Shown in pieces: positions 15,842-24,799 of a DNA stretch of 64,000 bases. A program made the position numbers and the translations under genes. Source of the DNA: Erythrobacter crassostreae (GTDB lineage Bacteria > Pseudomonadota > Alphaproteobacteria > Sphingomonadales > Sphingomonadaceae). Below the pieces are notes generated by a model. The model was not told the DNA's origin and made no database searches. It saw only the letters and a list, made by a program, of their open reading frames with translations. The stretch is from NCBI RefSeq assembly GCF_019204045.1, contig NZ_JAGSPC010000001.1, forward strand, positions 1,674,001-1,738,000. The letters are read 5' to 3'. How positions within the stretch are numbered: the first letter of the stretch is position 1; every line of letters starts with the position of its first letter.

Positions 15842-17254
15842 TTAGGTTTGGACGCCAATCGCGATGTTTGCGCGAGGCTGCTCCAGTTCGGTGCTTGCGA
15901 CCGGATATGCGCAATAATCCGCAGCGTAGAATGCAGCTGGCCGATGGTTGCCCGAAAGGCCGATCCCGCCAAATGGAGCAGCCGACGAAGCGCCGTTGGT
16001 CGGGCGGTTCCAATTGATAATACCCGCACGAACATTGGCCCAGAACCGCGCGTAATCATCCGGTGAACCGCCAATGAGCGATGCCGATAGACCAAACCGC
16101 GTGTTGTTTGCCTCCGCAATACCGGCGTCAAGATCGGGCACTCTGATCACTTGCAGAATCGGACCGAACAATTCGATGTCTGGCCTGTCAGGAATATCGG
16201 TCGTGTCGATAATGCCGGGGGTCAGAAATGGTTTGTCCGGATCGGTACGGCGCAAATGTGTGATCGGCTTCCCGCCGGCGGTGACCAACGCGAGAAAGCT
16301 CTCGCCCAGCAATTCAGCGGTTTCATTGTCGATGACCGGCCCCATAAATGGCTGCGGATCATCCAAAGGATTGCCAACAATCAGGCTCTTGGTCAGCTTT
16401 TTCAATTCCGCGATCACTGCATCGAACATCGAATCCACGATGATCAGCCGCCGGGCCGCGGTGCAACGCTGACCTGCGGTGGTGAAAGCGCTTTGCACGA
16501 TCAGAGCGGCAGCGTCGGAGATCAGAGGCGTATTGGTAACCACAATCGGGTTGTTGCCGCCCATTTCCAGCGCGACGATCTTACCGGGGTTCGAGGCGAG
16601 CTTGCGATTGATTGCGATACCGGCATTGGCAGAACCGGTGAACAAAACTCCATCAATGCCGGGATGGGCAACGAGCGCCTTGCCCTCGTCTGGTCCGCCA
16701 ACAACCAGTTGCACCACGCCTTCTGGAAACTTGGCCTTGCGGAAGCATTCGACCAGAGCTGCGCCAACCGCAGGGGTCTTTTCGGACGGTTTGAACAGCA
16801 CGACATTGCCCGCGATCAGGGCCGGAATCATGTGGCCATTCGGCAGGTGGGCAGGGAAGTTATACGGGCCAAGCACGGCCATTGCGCCGTGCGGTTTATG
16901 ACGCAGGGCCGCAGTGCCGTTCATGGCGCTGTCGAGTTTTTTCTTACCTGTCCGTTCGGCATAAGCATTTACCGAGATATCGACCTTGTTGATGACCGCA
17001 TCGACTTCGGTTCTGGCTTCCCATAGCGGCTTGCCAGCTTCGCGGGCGATCAGTTCGGCTAGGCCGTCTGCTTCGGCGCGCACTTCATTGGCAAACCGGC
17101 GGCATAGTTCGATCCGGTTCGCCAAGGGGCGGGCAGCCCATTCCGGAAAGGCACGGCGCGCGGCGCTGACTGCGGTGTCTACATCGCCAAGCTCGCCGCG
17201 CCACAATTCATCACCCGTGGCGGGATCATAGGAAATCAGGGTTGTGTCAGTCAC
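15842..17254 (-). CDS. astD: Succinylglutamate-semialdehyde dehydrogenase
   Basis: NAD-dependent aldehyde dehydrogenase (470 residues) that oxidises N-succinylglutamate semialdehyde in the arginine succinyltransferase (AST) pathway. The AstD-type motifs are RKAKFPEGVVQLVVGG and GGNNPIVV. Catalytic residues are N132, E230 and C264 (GQRCTAARR), with GPYNFPAHLPNGH around N132. I chose the GTG at 17254 (VTDTTLISYDPATG); a TTG start 36 bases upstream would add a poorly supported N-terminus. No astA, astB or astE is in the window, so assignment within the pathway is by sequence only. Confidence 0.85.
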   Translation of the reverse strand: MTDTTLISYDPATGDELWRGELGDVDTAVSAARRAFPEWAARPLANRIELCRRFANEVRAEADGLAELIAREAGKPLWEARTEVDAVINKVDISVNAYAERTGKKKLDSAMNGTAALRHKPHGAMAVLGPYNFPAHLPNGHMIPALIAGNVVLFKPSEKTPAVGAALVECFRKAKFPEGVVQLVVGGPDEGKALVAHPGIDGVLFTGSANAGIAINRKLASNPGKIVALEMGGNNPIVVTNTPLISDAAALIVQSAFTTAGQRCTAARRLIIVDSMFDAVIAELKKLTKSLIVGNPLDDPQPFMGPVIDNETAELLGESFLALVTAGGKPITHLRRTDPDKPFLTPGIIDTTDIPDRPDIELFGPILQVIRVPDLDAGIAEANNTRFGLSASLIGGSPDDYARFWANVRAGIINWNRPTNGASSAAPFGGIGLSGNHRPAAFYAADYCAYPVASTELEQPRANIAIGVQT

Positions 17255-17421
17255 TCTTGGAAACTTGCCCCTCTTGTGCGGGTTCCTCAATCGGCGATGC
17301 TCTTCATTGGAACACTGCTCTATTGGCTAAATCCGGTAACGTTGCTTGCATGGAAAAGATAGGGTTTGAGGCGATTTTACAACCTCGTATCGCTCATTAC
17401 TCTTAATCAGGATAACCGATA

Positions 17422-18831
17422 TCATGTGGCTTTTACGTGGCCAGCCGGCTCTGGCGGTTCGCCGTGTGCTTGGCCCATTCGTCTGAGCTGCCCGACCTTT
17501 TTCTTAAGCGGCACCCAATCATCGTTGTCGGCAATGGCAGACCAGATCGCCTCAACTTCCTCAATCAGTATGCTTTGAGGGGCCTGATCAGACCAGTATT
17601 CGTGCGAACTATCGACCGGTTCATAACCGGCGAGCGCTTCGCCAAACTCGCCCTCTGCATTCCTGCGGCCGCCGCGATGGGCGAAGAAGAAACCGTCTGG
17701 CCCGACTTTGTGCTCACGCATGTATTGCTCGCATAGGCCGATCAGCGCCGTATCCGCTTCGTCGCCGCGTGGGCTGATCCCCAAACGCCAGCACCAACGC
17801 CGTGCAATGGCGGCCATGTAAAGCGTACCGAAACGCTCCATCGCCGCCACCAAAGGCTCGGTGTCAGCGAGCAGCCGCAACGCCACGGCCAATTGCCCGC
17901 AATTCCAATGCAGCGCCTCCGGCTGGCGGCCAAAGGCATAGAGCCCGTTGTGGTCGAAATAGGCGGCGGTGAAACCGGGGTCCCATGTCGGCAGCCAGCG
18001 CCACGGCCCGTAGTCAAAGCTCTCGCCCGTAATATTCATATTGTCGGTGTTCAGCACGCCGTGGACGAAGCCTGCGACCATGTAACTGGCAGCAAGATCA
18101 GCCATGCGCTCGACCACTTGATGAAGCAGGATTACGGCGGGTTCATCGCGGCCCAGAGCATCCTTTGGCGGCATCGGTCCCGGAAAATGCTCAAGGCAGT
18201 AATCAACGAGTTGCGCCATTTGCTCGCTTTCCTCGTGTGCGAGCAAACGTTGAAACGTGCCGATACGGATATGAGAATGGCTGAGCCGGACCATCACGGC
18301 CGATCGGGCAGGGGAAGGCTCGTCTTGCCGGATGAGTTTCTCACCCGTCTCGATGATAGAAAATGTCTTGGACGTGTTTACGCCCAGCGCCTCCAGCATT
18401 TCAGTCGCCAGAATTTCGCGGACCCCGCCTTTCAGGGTGAGCCTTCCGTCTCCAGCGCGGCTGAACGGCGTTTGACCCGATCCCTTGGTGCCCAGATCCA
18501 TCAGCTTGCCATCGCCATCGCGCATCTGGGCAAACAGAAATCCGCGCCCGTCACCGATATCGGGATTGTACACGCGGAACTGGTGCCCGTGATATGCCAG
18601 CGCCAATGGCTGCGGCAGATTGCCATCCAAAGGCGCGAACCGACCAAAGTGATTTTCCCACTCGTTCTCACCCAAATGATCTAAGCCAATGCTCGCCGCC
18701 CAGCGATCATTGCGGAAACGGACAACGGTTTGCGGGTAAGCGGCGGCCTCCACCGGCGCGGCTATCCAGTCGGTCAGCTGCGTAATGGCGGTATCCGCGC
18801 GATATTCGGAAGGTTGCGGTTCGGATCGCAT
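17422..18831 (-). CDS. selO: SelO family protein adenylyltransferase
   Basis: A 469-residue SelO/YdiU pseudokinase (UPF0061). SelO proteins transfer AMP from ATP to Ser, Thr or Tyr of proteins, in the cytoplasm, and are linked to redox stress. KGSGQTPFSRAGDGRLTLKG and GVREILATEMLEALGV form the nucleotide-binding region. HGVLNTDNMNITGESFDYGP is the metal and active-site region with the Asp and Asn ligands. I start at the ATG 18831; the longest open reading would overlap the divergent hydrolase start. The C-terminal selenocysteine/cysteine feature of some SelO proteins is not evident here. Confidence 0.9.
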   Translation of the reverse strand: MRSEPQPSEYRADTAITQLTDWIAAPVEAAAYPQTVVRFRNDRWAASIGLDHLGENEWENHFGRFAPLDGNLPQPLALAYHGHQFRVYNPDIGDGRGFLFAQMRDGDGKLMDLGTKGSGQTPFSRAGDGRLTLKGGVREILATEMLEALGVNTSKTFSIIETGEKLIRQDEPSPARSAVMVRLSHSHIRIGTFQRLLAHEESEQMAQLVDYCLEHFPGPMPPKDALGRDEPAVILLHQVVERMADLAASYMVAGFVHGVLNTDNMNITGESFDYGPWRWLPTWDPGFTAAYFDHNGLYAFGRQPEALHWNCGQLAVALRLLADTEPLVAAMERFGTLYMAAIARRWCWRLGISPRGDEADTALIGLCEQYMREHKVGPDGFFFAHRGGRRNAEGEFGEALAGYEPVDSSHEYWSDQAPQSILIEEVEAIWSAIADNDDWVPLKKKVGQLRRMGQAHGEPPEPAGHVKAT

Positions 18832-18907
18832 CGGGCGATAGTGGGCGTAAGTGGAAGCGTGCGCAAGCGCGTGGACCAGACAAATCTGTGAAGGATATCT
18901 GCCGGAC

Positions 18908-19771
18908 ATGGCATCCAATTACGAAGACCGCTCGTGGACCAGCGAAGACGGGTTGAACCTGCATTATCGCGATTATGTCGGGCCAAAAGGTTATGACGGC
19001 CCGCCAGTGCTGTGCCTGCACGGCCTGACCCGCAATGCGCGCGATTTCGCTGATCTAGCCGATCATCTGTGCCAGACCCGCCGGGTCATTGTGCCGGAAA
19101 TGCGCGGCAGGGGGATGAGCGACTACGCGCCGTCATCCGACACTTACAATCCGCTGCAATATGTCGCTGACCTGGAAAAACTGCTTTCCGAAGAAGGGAT
19201 TGAGCAATTTATCTCGATCGGCACGTCGATGGGCGGTTTGATGACGATGCTGATGGCACCGGCAAAGCCTGGACGCATCCTTGCATTCGCGATCAATGAC
19301 ATCGGGCCAGAAGTGAATATGGCCGGTGTCGAGCGGATCGGGACATATGTCGGGCAGGGCGGAAGCTATCCAACATGGATCCACGCCGCACGGTCGCTGT
19401 CGGAGGTTCACAGCGGCGCTTTTCCTGATTTCGACCTCGATCAATGGCTCGAAATGGCGAAGCGCACGTTAGTCGTCAGCCAGAATGGCCGGATCAGCTA
19501 TGATTACGATATGGCAATCGCGGAACCGTTCAAGGTTCCCGGCAATGCCGCGCCGCCCGATTTGTGGCCTGCCTATGACGCGTTGCGCGATGTGCCAATG
19601 GTGCTGCTGCGCGGAGAACTCTCCGACCTGCTGACGCCGGAAACTGTTGCCAAAATGGTCGAACGCAATCCGGCGATGAAGGTCGTCACCGTGCCGCGGG
19701 TCGGCCATGCTCCGACGTTGGACGAGCCGGAGGCACGCGCGGCGATTGATGAATTGCTGGCGAGCGTCTGA
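18908..19771 (+). CDS. Alpha/beta hydrolase
   Basis: A 287-residue alpha/beta-hydrolase fold protein. The oxyanion-hole motif HGL is at 38-40. The nucleophile S107 sits in GTSMGG (105-110). A later acidic residue (GELSDLLTPE) and VGHAPTLDEPEA supply the Asp and His of the triad. The substrate, probably a lipid or ester, is unknown. It starts 76 bases from the divergent selO start, and its stop overlaps the next glycosyltransferase by one base (TGATG), so the two are coupled. Confidence 0.85.
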   Translation: MASNYEDRSWTSEDGLNLHYRDYVGPKGYDGPPVLCLHGLTRNARDFADLADHLCQTRRVIVPEMRGRGMSDYAPSSDTYNPLQYVADLEKLLSEEGIEQFISIGTSMGGLMTMLMAPAKPGRILAFAINDIGPEVNMAGVERIGTYVGQGGSYPTWIHAARSLSEVHSGAFPDFDLDQWLEMAKRTLVVSQNGRISYDYDMAIAEPFKVPGNAAPPDLWPAYDALRDVPMVLLRGELSDLLTPETVAKMVERNPAMKVVTVPRVGHAPTLDEPEARAAIDELLASV

Positions 19772-20913
19772 TGGCTGATACTCCGAAAGTTCTGCACTGC
19801 CACTCGACATTCTCGGCAGGCGGCAAAGAGGTGCGCTGCGCCAAGTTGATCAACGCTTTTGGCAAAGAGATGACCCACCACATCGTTTCGGCCATGCCGG
19901 ATCAAATGGGTGCGCGCTCGCTGATCGATCGCAAACGCGCTCTCGTTGGTTACCCCGATAATTTTCCGTCTCTCACCGGGCGCCCGACGCCGGGCCGATT
20001 GGTCGGAATTGCTCAGGCGTTGAAGGATTATGATTTGGTCCTGACATACAATTGGGGCGCGATGGATGTGGTGATGGCGCACACCGTGTTCGCGCAGCAA
20101 TTCAATCTCCCGCCTCTGATCCATCACGAGGACGGATTTAACGAAGACGAAGCGCACCAGCTAAAATGGACGCGCAATTGGTACCGCCGGATAGCGCTTG
20201 GCCGCGCGCATTCTCTGATCGTGCCAAGCGATACACTGGAAAAGATTGCGCTGGACGCTTGGAAACAACCGCGCCAGCGCATTGTCCGCATTCCCAATGG
20301 AATCGACACGAAAGCCTTCGCCAAAAAACCGAACGCAAAGAACTTGCGGCTGGTAAAGCGCGACGGAGAACGCTGGATCGGCACGGTCGCTGGCCTGAGG
20401 GCGGTTAAACAGCTGCCCATGCTGGTCGAAGCGGTAAGCGATATGCCCGAAAACTGGCATCTGGTGATCATCGGCGAGGGGCCCGAGCGTGATGCGATTC
20501 AGGAAGCTGCCGTGCAGCACGATATCAGCCACCGCGTCCATTTGACTGGAGCTATCGATGTTCCTTCATCGGTAGTCGGCTTGTTCGATATCTTCGCGCT
20601 TTCTTCGAAATCTGAACAATTCCCGCTTTCTGTGGTTGAGGCGATGGCCGCTGGATTGCCGGTCGCCGCGCCAGACGTGGGTGATGTGAAATCGATCGTA
20701 GCGGAGAAAAACCGCGACTTTATCGCTGTGCCAAACGATGTTGATGCCCTCGCAACGATGATCTGCGAATTGGTCGAAAACCCCGCATTACGCGCGGAAA
20801 TCGGATCGCAGAACCGTGACAAGGCGCGGGACCTGTTCGACGTTTCAAAAATGGTCCAGCGATATCGCGATGTCTATTCTGCGGCGCTGTCCGGCAGGTT
20901 GGCTGCTTCATAA
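19771..20913 (+). CDS. Glycosyltransferase, GT4 family
   Basis: A 380-residue GT-B fold glycosyltransferase. The N-terminal domain opens with CHSTFSAGGKEVRCAKLINAF, a donor-side loop. The C-terminal domain holds IPNGIDTKAF, IGEGPERDAIQEAA, and the E-x7-E motif in SEQFPLSVVEAMAAGLPVAA. The sugar and acceptor cannot be read from sequence. It is translationally coupled to the hydrolase upstream. A similar enzyme lies at 54464-55756; only the general GT4 motifs are shared. Confidence 0.88.
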   Translation: MADTPKVLHCHSTFSAGGKEVRCAKLINAFGKEMTHHIVSAMPDQMGARSLIDRKRALVGYPDNFPSLTGRPTPGRLVGIAQALKDYDLVLTYNWGAMDVVMAHTVFAQQFNLPPLIHHEDGFNEDEAHQLKWTRNWYRRIALGRAHSLIVPSDTLEKIALDAWKQPRQRIVRIPNGIDTKAFAKKPNAKNLRLVKRDGERWIGTVAGLRAVKQLPMLVEAVSDMPENWHLVIIGEGPERDAIQEAAVQHDISHRVHLTGAIDVPSSVVGLFDIFALSSKSEQFPLSVVEAMAAGLPVAAPDVGDVKSIVAEKNRDFIAVPNDVDALATMICELVENPALRAEIGSQNRDKARDLFDVSKMVQRYRDVYSAALSGRLAAS

Positions 20914-21094
20914 TAGCGTGCTTGGTTTACCTGCTTAACCCGCCATTCAACTTGGGAACGGCAGTTCTGGCGCAAATCTGATGCAATCGAGACGGGGAGA
21001 GCAAAGCCCCGCATGCGCGCGCGCCATTGCGGAAGATCGCTGGCCCGCCTAAAGACGCCCGCGAACACTGAAATGACATGAGGAATAGAGCTCC

Positions 21095-21886
21095 GTGGCG
21101 CTCAAACCGACTTCTGGATCAAACAAAACCCCGTCAGTAAACGTAGAGGACGCCTCGCCAGAGGATGAAATCCTTATGCGCGAAATTGACGAAGCTGTGC
21201 GGCAGGATGATGCAACGCAGTTTTTCGAGAAATACGGCGTTATGCTTGGTTCGGCGCTGGCGCTGGTTCTGGCTGCATTTGGCGGGTATCTGGTATGGGA
21301 TAATTACCGCGAAGGCGGGCTTGAAGCACAGTCGGAAACGCTGGTTCAGGCGCTTGATCAATCGGAAGCCGGTGATTTTGCCGGTGCGGATGCCACCGTT
21401 GCCGAGCTGACAACATCCGACAATGACGGCGCGCGTACGGCGGCCCGCTTTATGCAAGCTGCGGCTGCATTGGAACAAGGCGAAATGGCAAAAGCTGTCG
21501 AACTGTACGGTACGATTGCGGCGGACGATAATGCTCCCCCTGCGTTACGCGATCTTGCCCGCGTGCGCGAAGTTGCGACCAATTTTGATGACCGCGAGCC
21601 AGCCGATATTATCGCCAAGCTTAAAGATTTGGCTGTGCCCGGAAACGCGTTTTTTGGCAGCGCTGGCGAATTGACAGCGATTGCGCATCTTGAAGCAGGC
21701 GACCGCGATGCTGCAGGCACCCTGTTTGGCGAGATTGCCAAGGATGAAGAGTTGCCAGAAACACTGCGCGCCCGTGCCCGTCAAATGGCTGGCCTGCTGG
21801 GCATTGATGCGGTCGAAGATGTAGACAAGCTGCTGGAGGATCAGGGTATCGATCCGGAAGCGGGCCTAGTTGAGCAACCACAATAG
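21095..21886 (+). CDS. YfgM/TPR_21 family tetratricopeptide protein
   Basis: A 263-residue inner-membrane protein of the YfgM type. A cytoplasmic segment (residues 1-45) ends in the family pattern IDEAVRQDDATQFFEKYG. One membrane span follows (GSALALVLAAFGGYLVW, about 50-70), then a periplasmic tetratricopeptide-like domain. YfgM is known as an ancillary SecYEG partner that works with periplasmic chaperones. The gene starts at GTG and precedes BamB as in gammaproteobacteria (yfgM-bamB order), which supports the assignment. Confidence 0.8.
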   Translation: MALKPTSGSNKTPSVNVEDASPEDEILMREIDEAVRQDDATQFFEKYGVMLGSALALVLAAFGGYLVWDNYREGGLEAQSETLVQALDQSEAGDFAGADATVAELTTSDNDGARTAARFMQAAAALEQGEMAKAVELYGTIAADDNAPPALRDLARVREVATNFDDREPADIIAKLKDLAVPGNAFFGSAGELTAIAHLEAGDRDAAGTLFGEIAKDEELPETLRARARQMAGLLGIDAVEDVDKLLEDQGIDPEAGLVEQPQ

Positions 21887-21948
21887 GTCGAGCAGCCGCA
21901 ATAAACCGCCCGAACGGCGGTCGTGAATTCAATTTGGACGGACATAAA

Positions 21949-23274
21949 ATGAAACAGCACTCCTCAATTCGAACAGCGATGATCGCAGGCGCGATGGCGG
22001 CTGTGCTGACAGGCTGCGCCGGGGACGGCAAAACCACTCCGACCGTCGGCGAACGCATGCCGATCCTTTCGCGGATCGAAAGCGGCGCGGCAGTTGACCC
22101 TGCGCTTGCCAGCATAAGCGTGGTGCTTCCGCCAGCCCGCAACAACGCCGAATGGGCGCAGGTTGGCGGCTCAGCCAGCAAAGCTTACGGGCACCTTGCC
22201 TTGGCCGAAAATCCGGCCCCTGCATGGAAAGCCAGCATTGCCGGCGCCAGCAACAGCACGCGGCTCGCTGCGGCTCCGGTCATTGGCGGTGACAAGCTTT
22301 TTGCAGTTGGTTCCGACGGCGCGATCCATGCTTTTGACAAGCGGACCGGTGCGATCATGTGGCGCACAGACGCAGTCATGGAAGACGATATGCGCCCATC
22401 CGCATTTGGCGGCGGTGTAAGCTTTGACAACGGCATTCTCTACGCAACCAACGGCGCGGGCGAAGTGAAGGCATTGCGCGCGGAGAATGGCGAAGAGATC
22501 TGGAAAGTGAAACCGGCTGGCCCGCTGCGCGGATCGCCGACAATCGCTTTTGGCCAAATCTTCGTGATGTCACAGGATAACCAGATTATTTCTCTTCAGG
22601 CGTCCGATGGCGAACTGGTTTGGGATGAATCGGGTTCGACCGCGCAGTCGGGCGTTTTCGGCGTTGCGGCACCGGCTGCAGGGCAAGGCACCGTGATTGC
22701 CGGTTATTCCAGCGGTGAACTGAACGCCTATCGTTATGAGAATGGCCGAACCCTCTGGGCCGATGCGCTTGCGCGGACCAATATTTCGACACAGGTGAGC
22801 TCGCTTACCGATATTGACGCTGATCCGATCATCGATTCCGGCCGTGTTTATGCCTTGGGTCAGGGCGGACGGATGGCTGCCTATGAGCTGGTCACTGGTC
22901 AGCGTATCTGGGAGCTCAACCTTGCAGGCATCTCCACCCCGGCGATTGCAGGTGAATGGATATTTACGCTGACCGATGACGCGCGGATGTTGGCGATTGC
23001 CCGTTCGAGCGGCCGTGTGCGCTGGATCACCCAACTACAGCCGTTCCGCAATGTTGAAAAGAAGAAGAACCCGATTTTCTGGACAGGCCCAGTGCTTGCC
23101 GGAAACCATCTGTGGGCGGCCAGCTCGCGCGGTGAAATCTGGCGCGTAAGCGCAGGTGAAGGGTCTTCGCAGCTGTTCGCAGAGATCGATGATCCTGTCA
23201 GCTTGCCCCCCGTGGTTGCTGACGGGCATCTCTACATTCTCGACGATGGCGGCACGATTCACGCCTGGCGTTGA
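21949..23274 (+). CDS. bamB: Outer-membrane assembly lipoprotein BamB-like (PQQ repeats)
   Basis: A 441-residue PQQ-like beta-propeller lipoprotein, the BamB subunit of the BAM complex that inserts outer-membrane proteins. The lipobox LTGC is at residues 20-23 from the ATG at 21949. Repeated W-containing blades are visible (GAIMWRTD, EEIWKVKP, GELVWDES, RTLWADALAR, QRIWELNL, GRVRWITQ). The open frame 15 bases upstream begins with a TTG and adds no signal. It follows a YfgM-type gene, giving the classical order; the der GTPase that usually comes next is absent. Confidence 0.88.
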   Translation: MKQHSSIRTAMIAGAMAAVLTGCAGDGKTTPTVGERMPILSRIESGAAVDPALASISVVLPPARNNAEWAQVGGSASKAYGHLALAENPAPAWKASIAGASNSTRLAAAPVIGGDKLFAVGSDGAIHAFDKRTGAIMWRTDAVMEDDMRPSAFGGGVSFDNGILYATNGAGEVKALRAENGEEIWKVKPAGPLRGSPTIAFGQIFVMSQDNQIISLQASDGELVWDESGSTAQSGVFGVAAPAAGQGTVIAGYSSGELNAYRYENGRTLWADALARTNISTQVSSLTDIDADPIIDSGRVYALGQGGRMAAYELVTGQRIWELNLAGISTPAIAGEWIFTLTDDARMLAIARSSGRVRWITQLQPFRNVEKKKNPIFWTGPVLAGNHLWAASSRGEIWRVSAGEGSSQLFAEIDDPVSLPPVVADGHLYILDDGGTIHAWR

Positions 23275-23281
23275 TCCGATA

Positions 23282-23324
23282 GGGCAGGCCGCGTGCGGTT
23301 TAATCTTTCCGCCGCGCCTGTCCC
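23282..23324 (+). terminator. Possible terminator hairpin after bamB
   Basis: GGGCAGGC...CGG and CCG...GCGCCTGTCCC form an imperfect long stem with a central GCGG-TTTAATCTTT-CCGC hairpin. No strong T-run follows at once, though CGGCCTTTTCGC comes some 30 bases later. It may end bamB or act as a leader structure. Confidence 0.35.
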
Positions 23325-23387
23325 GCGAATAGACGCGGCCTTTTCGCAAGCTGGCTGTTAACCCTTTTGCTCTATGGCCATCCGGTC

Positions 23388-24797
23388 ATGAGCGCGAATT
23401 CCCAACCGAGCGCAGCCGCCTTGAAAAGCGAGCCGCCAAAAAGCGACGTTTCTGCAGGCGTAGGCCTTGCCGGATTGCTTGGCCTGTTCGGATGGATCGC
23501 GTTCTGCCGTGCTTTCCCGCTGATTTCGGAAACCTTTGGATTCACAGGTGCTTTCTCGCCTGACCGCGGGGTTCTGTCCGGTCCCTATGCCGCGCTTGCT
23601 GCGCTGGTGTTTATCGCCGGGCCGATGGCAGTCTGGTCAATTCTTGTAGACCGCGTCCACCTGCGCCCTTCGACGGGGATAGACTGGAAGCTGAAACGCA
23701 GTGTCGCAGATGTCTTACCGGTTTCCACGGTGAAGATCGCCGGTATCTGGGCCACTTATGCCGTGCTGGCAGGCCTTTACGGCCTGTGCCGCTGGTATTG
23801 GGACGGTTCGTATCTGTTCGCGATGGAAGTCTTGTCCATGGCTGTGATCCCAATGGTGGTGCTCGCGGTTCCCTACATCATCTGGCTCGACCGGTTCATG
23901 ATCGAACCCAAGGATGCGAGCTGGCATTTCGGTGCGATGCTGATCGGGCAGGAAGAGTGGGACACTGATGCCATCAAAAAACACTGGCGTGCATGGCTGA
24001 TTAAGGGTTTTTTCGGAGCCTTCATGATCTCAATCCTGCCGGGCGGCTTTGCCTTTGTCGTCGAAGCTGACCCATCGGTGATTACGAGCAATCCGATAGA
24101 GCTCGCGGTGCTGCTCATCACGCTGCTGTTTATGATCGACGTGCTGGTGGGCACGGTTGGCTATCTTTTCACCCTGCGCCCGCTCGATGCGCATATCCGA
24201 TCTGGCAATCCATTCTTGAGCGGCTGGTTGGCGGCGCTGATCTGCTATCCGCCATTTGTCTGGGGCATTATCGGGAACAACAGTCAGCTTGTCAGCTATG
24301 AGCGCGATACCGCCAAGTGGGACTATTGGATGGCGGACAATGAAACCTTGCTATGGATGTGGGGCGCGTGGCTCGTTGCACTCACAGCGGCTTATGCCTG
24401 GGCGACAGTCGCGTTCGGCATCCGTTTCTCCAACCTGACCTATCGCGGCGTTTTGACGAACGGCCCGTATCGCTACACGCGGCATCCTGCCTATCTGTCG
24501 AAGAACCTCTATTGGTGGTGCCTGCACCTGCCATTTCTGGTCACCAGCGGCTCGCTAACAGAGGCCATCCGCAACTGTTTCTTCCTGTTGGTTGTGAACG
24601 CGATCTATTACTGGCGCGCGCGCACAGAAGAGGCGCACATGCTGGCCGAAGACCCGAAATACCGCGAGTATTACGACTGGATGGAGCATAACGGCTCAAT
24701 CACAGCGCCGCTCGCGCGCCTCAAACGCCGGATGCTTGGCCGGATAGACCGGCGGGGTGGGGCGACAAATGGTGCCGCACCCGAACCCGCTGAGTAA
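23388..24797 (+). CDS. Membrane protein with C-terminal isoprenylcysteine methyltransferase-like domain
   Basis: A 469-residue multi-spanning membrane protein. The first part (residues about 20-300) has around seven hydrophobic segments and no family I recognise. The C-terminal part (about 345-460) resembles the ICMT/phospholipid methyltransferase fold: LTYRGVLTNGPYRYTRHPAYLSKN contains the typical YRxxRHPAYL step. EEAHMLAEDPKYREYYDWM is the closing conserved block seen in prokaryotic ICMT-like proteins. Substrates of these bacterial enzymes are mostly unknown. I take the ATG at 23388 rather than the TTG 21 bases upstream. Confidence 0.7.
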   Translation: MSANSQPSAAALKSEPPKSDVSAGVGLAGLLGLFGWIAFCRAFPLISETFGFTGAFSPDRGVLSGPYAALAALVFIAGPMAVWSILVDRVHLRPSTGIDWKLKRSVADVLPVSTVKIAGIWATYAVLAGLYGLCRWYWDGSYLFAMEVLSMAVIPMVVLAVPYIIWLDRFMIEPKDASWHFGAMLIGQEEWDTDAIKKHWRAWLIKGFFGAFMISILPGGFAFVVEADPSVITSNPIELAVLLITLLFMIDVLVGTVGYLFTLRPLDAHIRSGNPFLSGWLAALICYPPFVWGIIGNNSQLVSYERDTAKWDYWMADNETLLWMWGAWLVALTAAYAWATVAFGIRFSNLTYRGVLTNGPYRYTRHPAYLSKNLYWWCLHLPFLVTSGSLTEAIRNCFFLLVVNAIYYWRARTEEAHMLAEDPKYREYYDWMEHNGSITAPLARLKRRMLGRIDRRGGATNGAAPEPAE

Positions 24798-24799
24798 AC

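Noticed and set aside
16151..18684. Frames of about 260-290 residues opposite astD and selO
   Set aside because: Both are shadows of well-supported enzymes on the minus strand.
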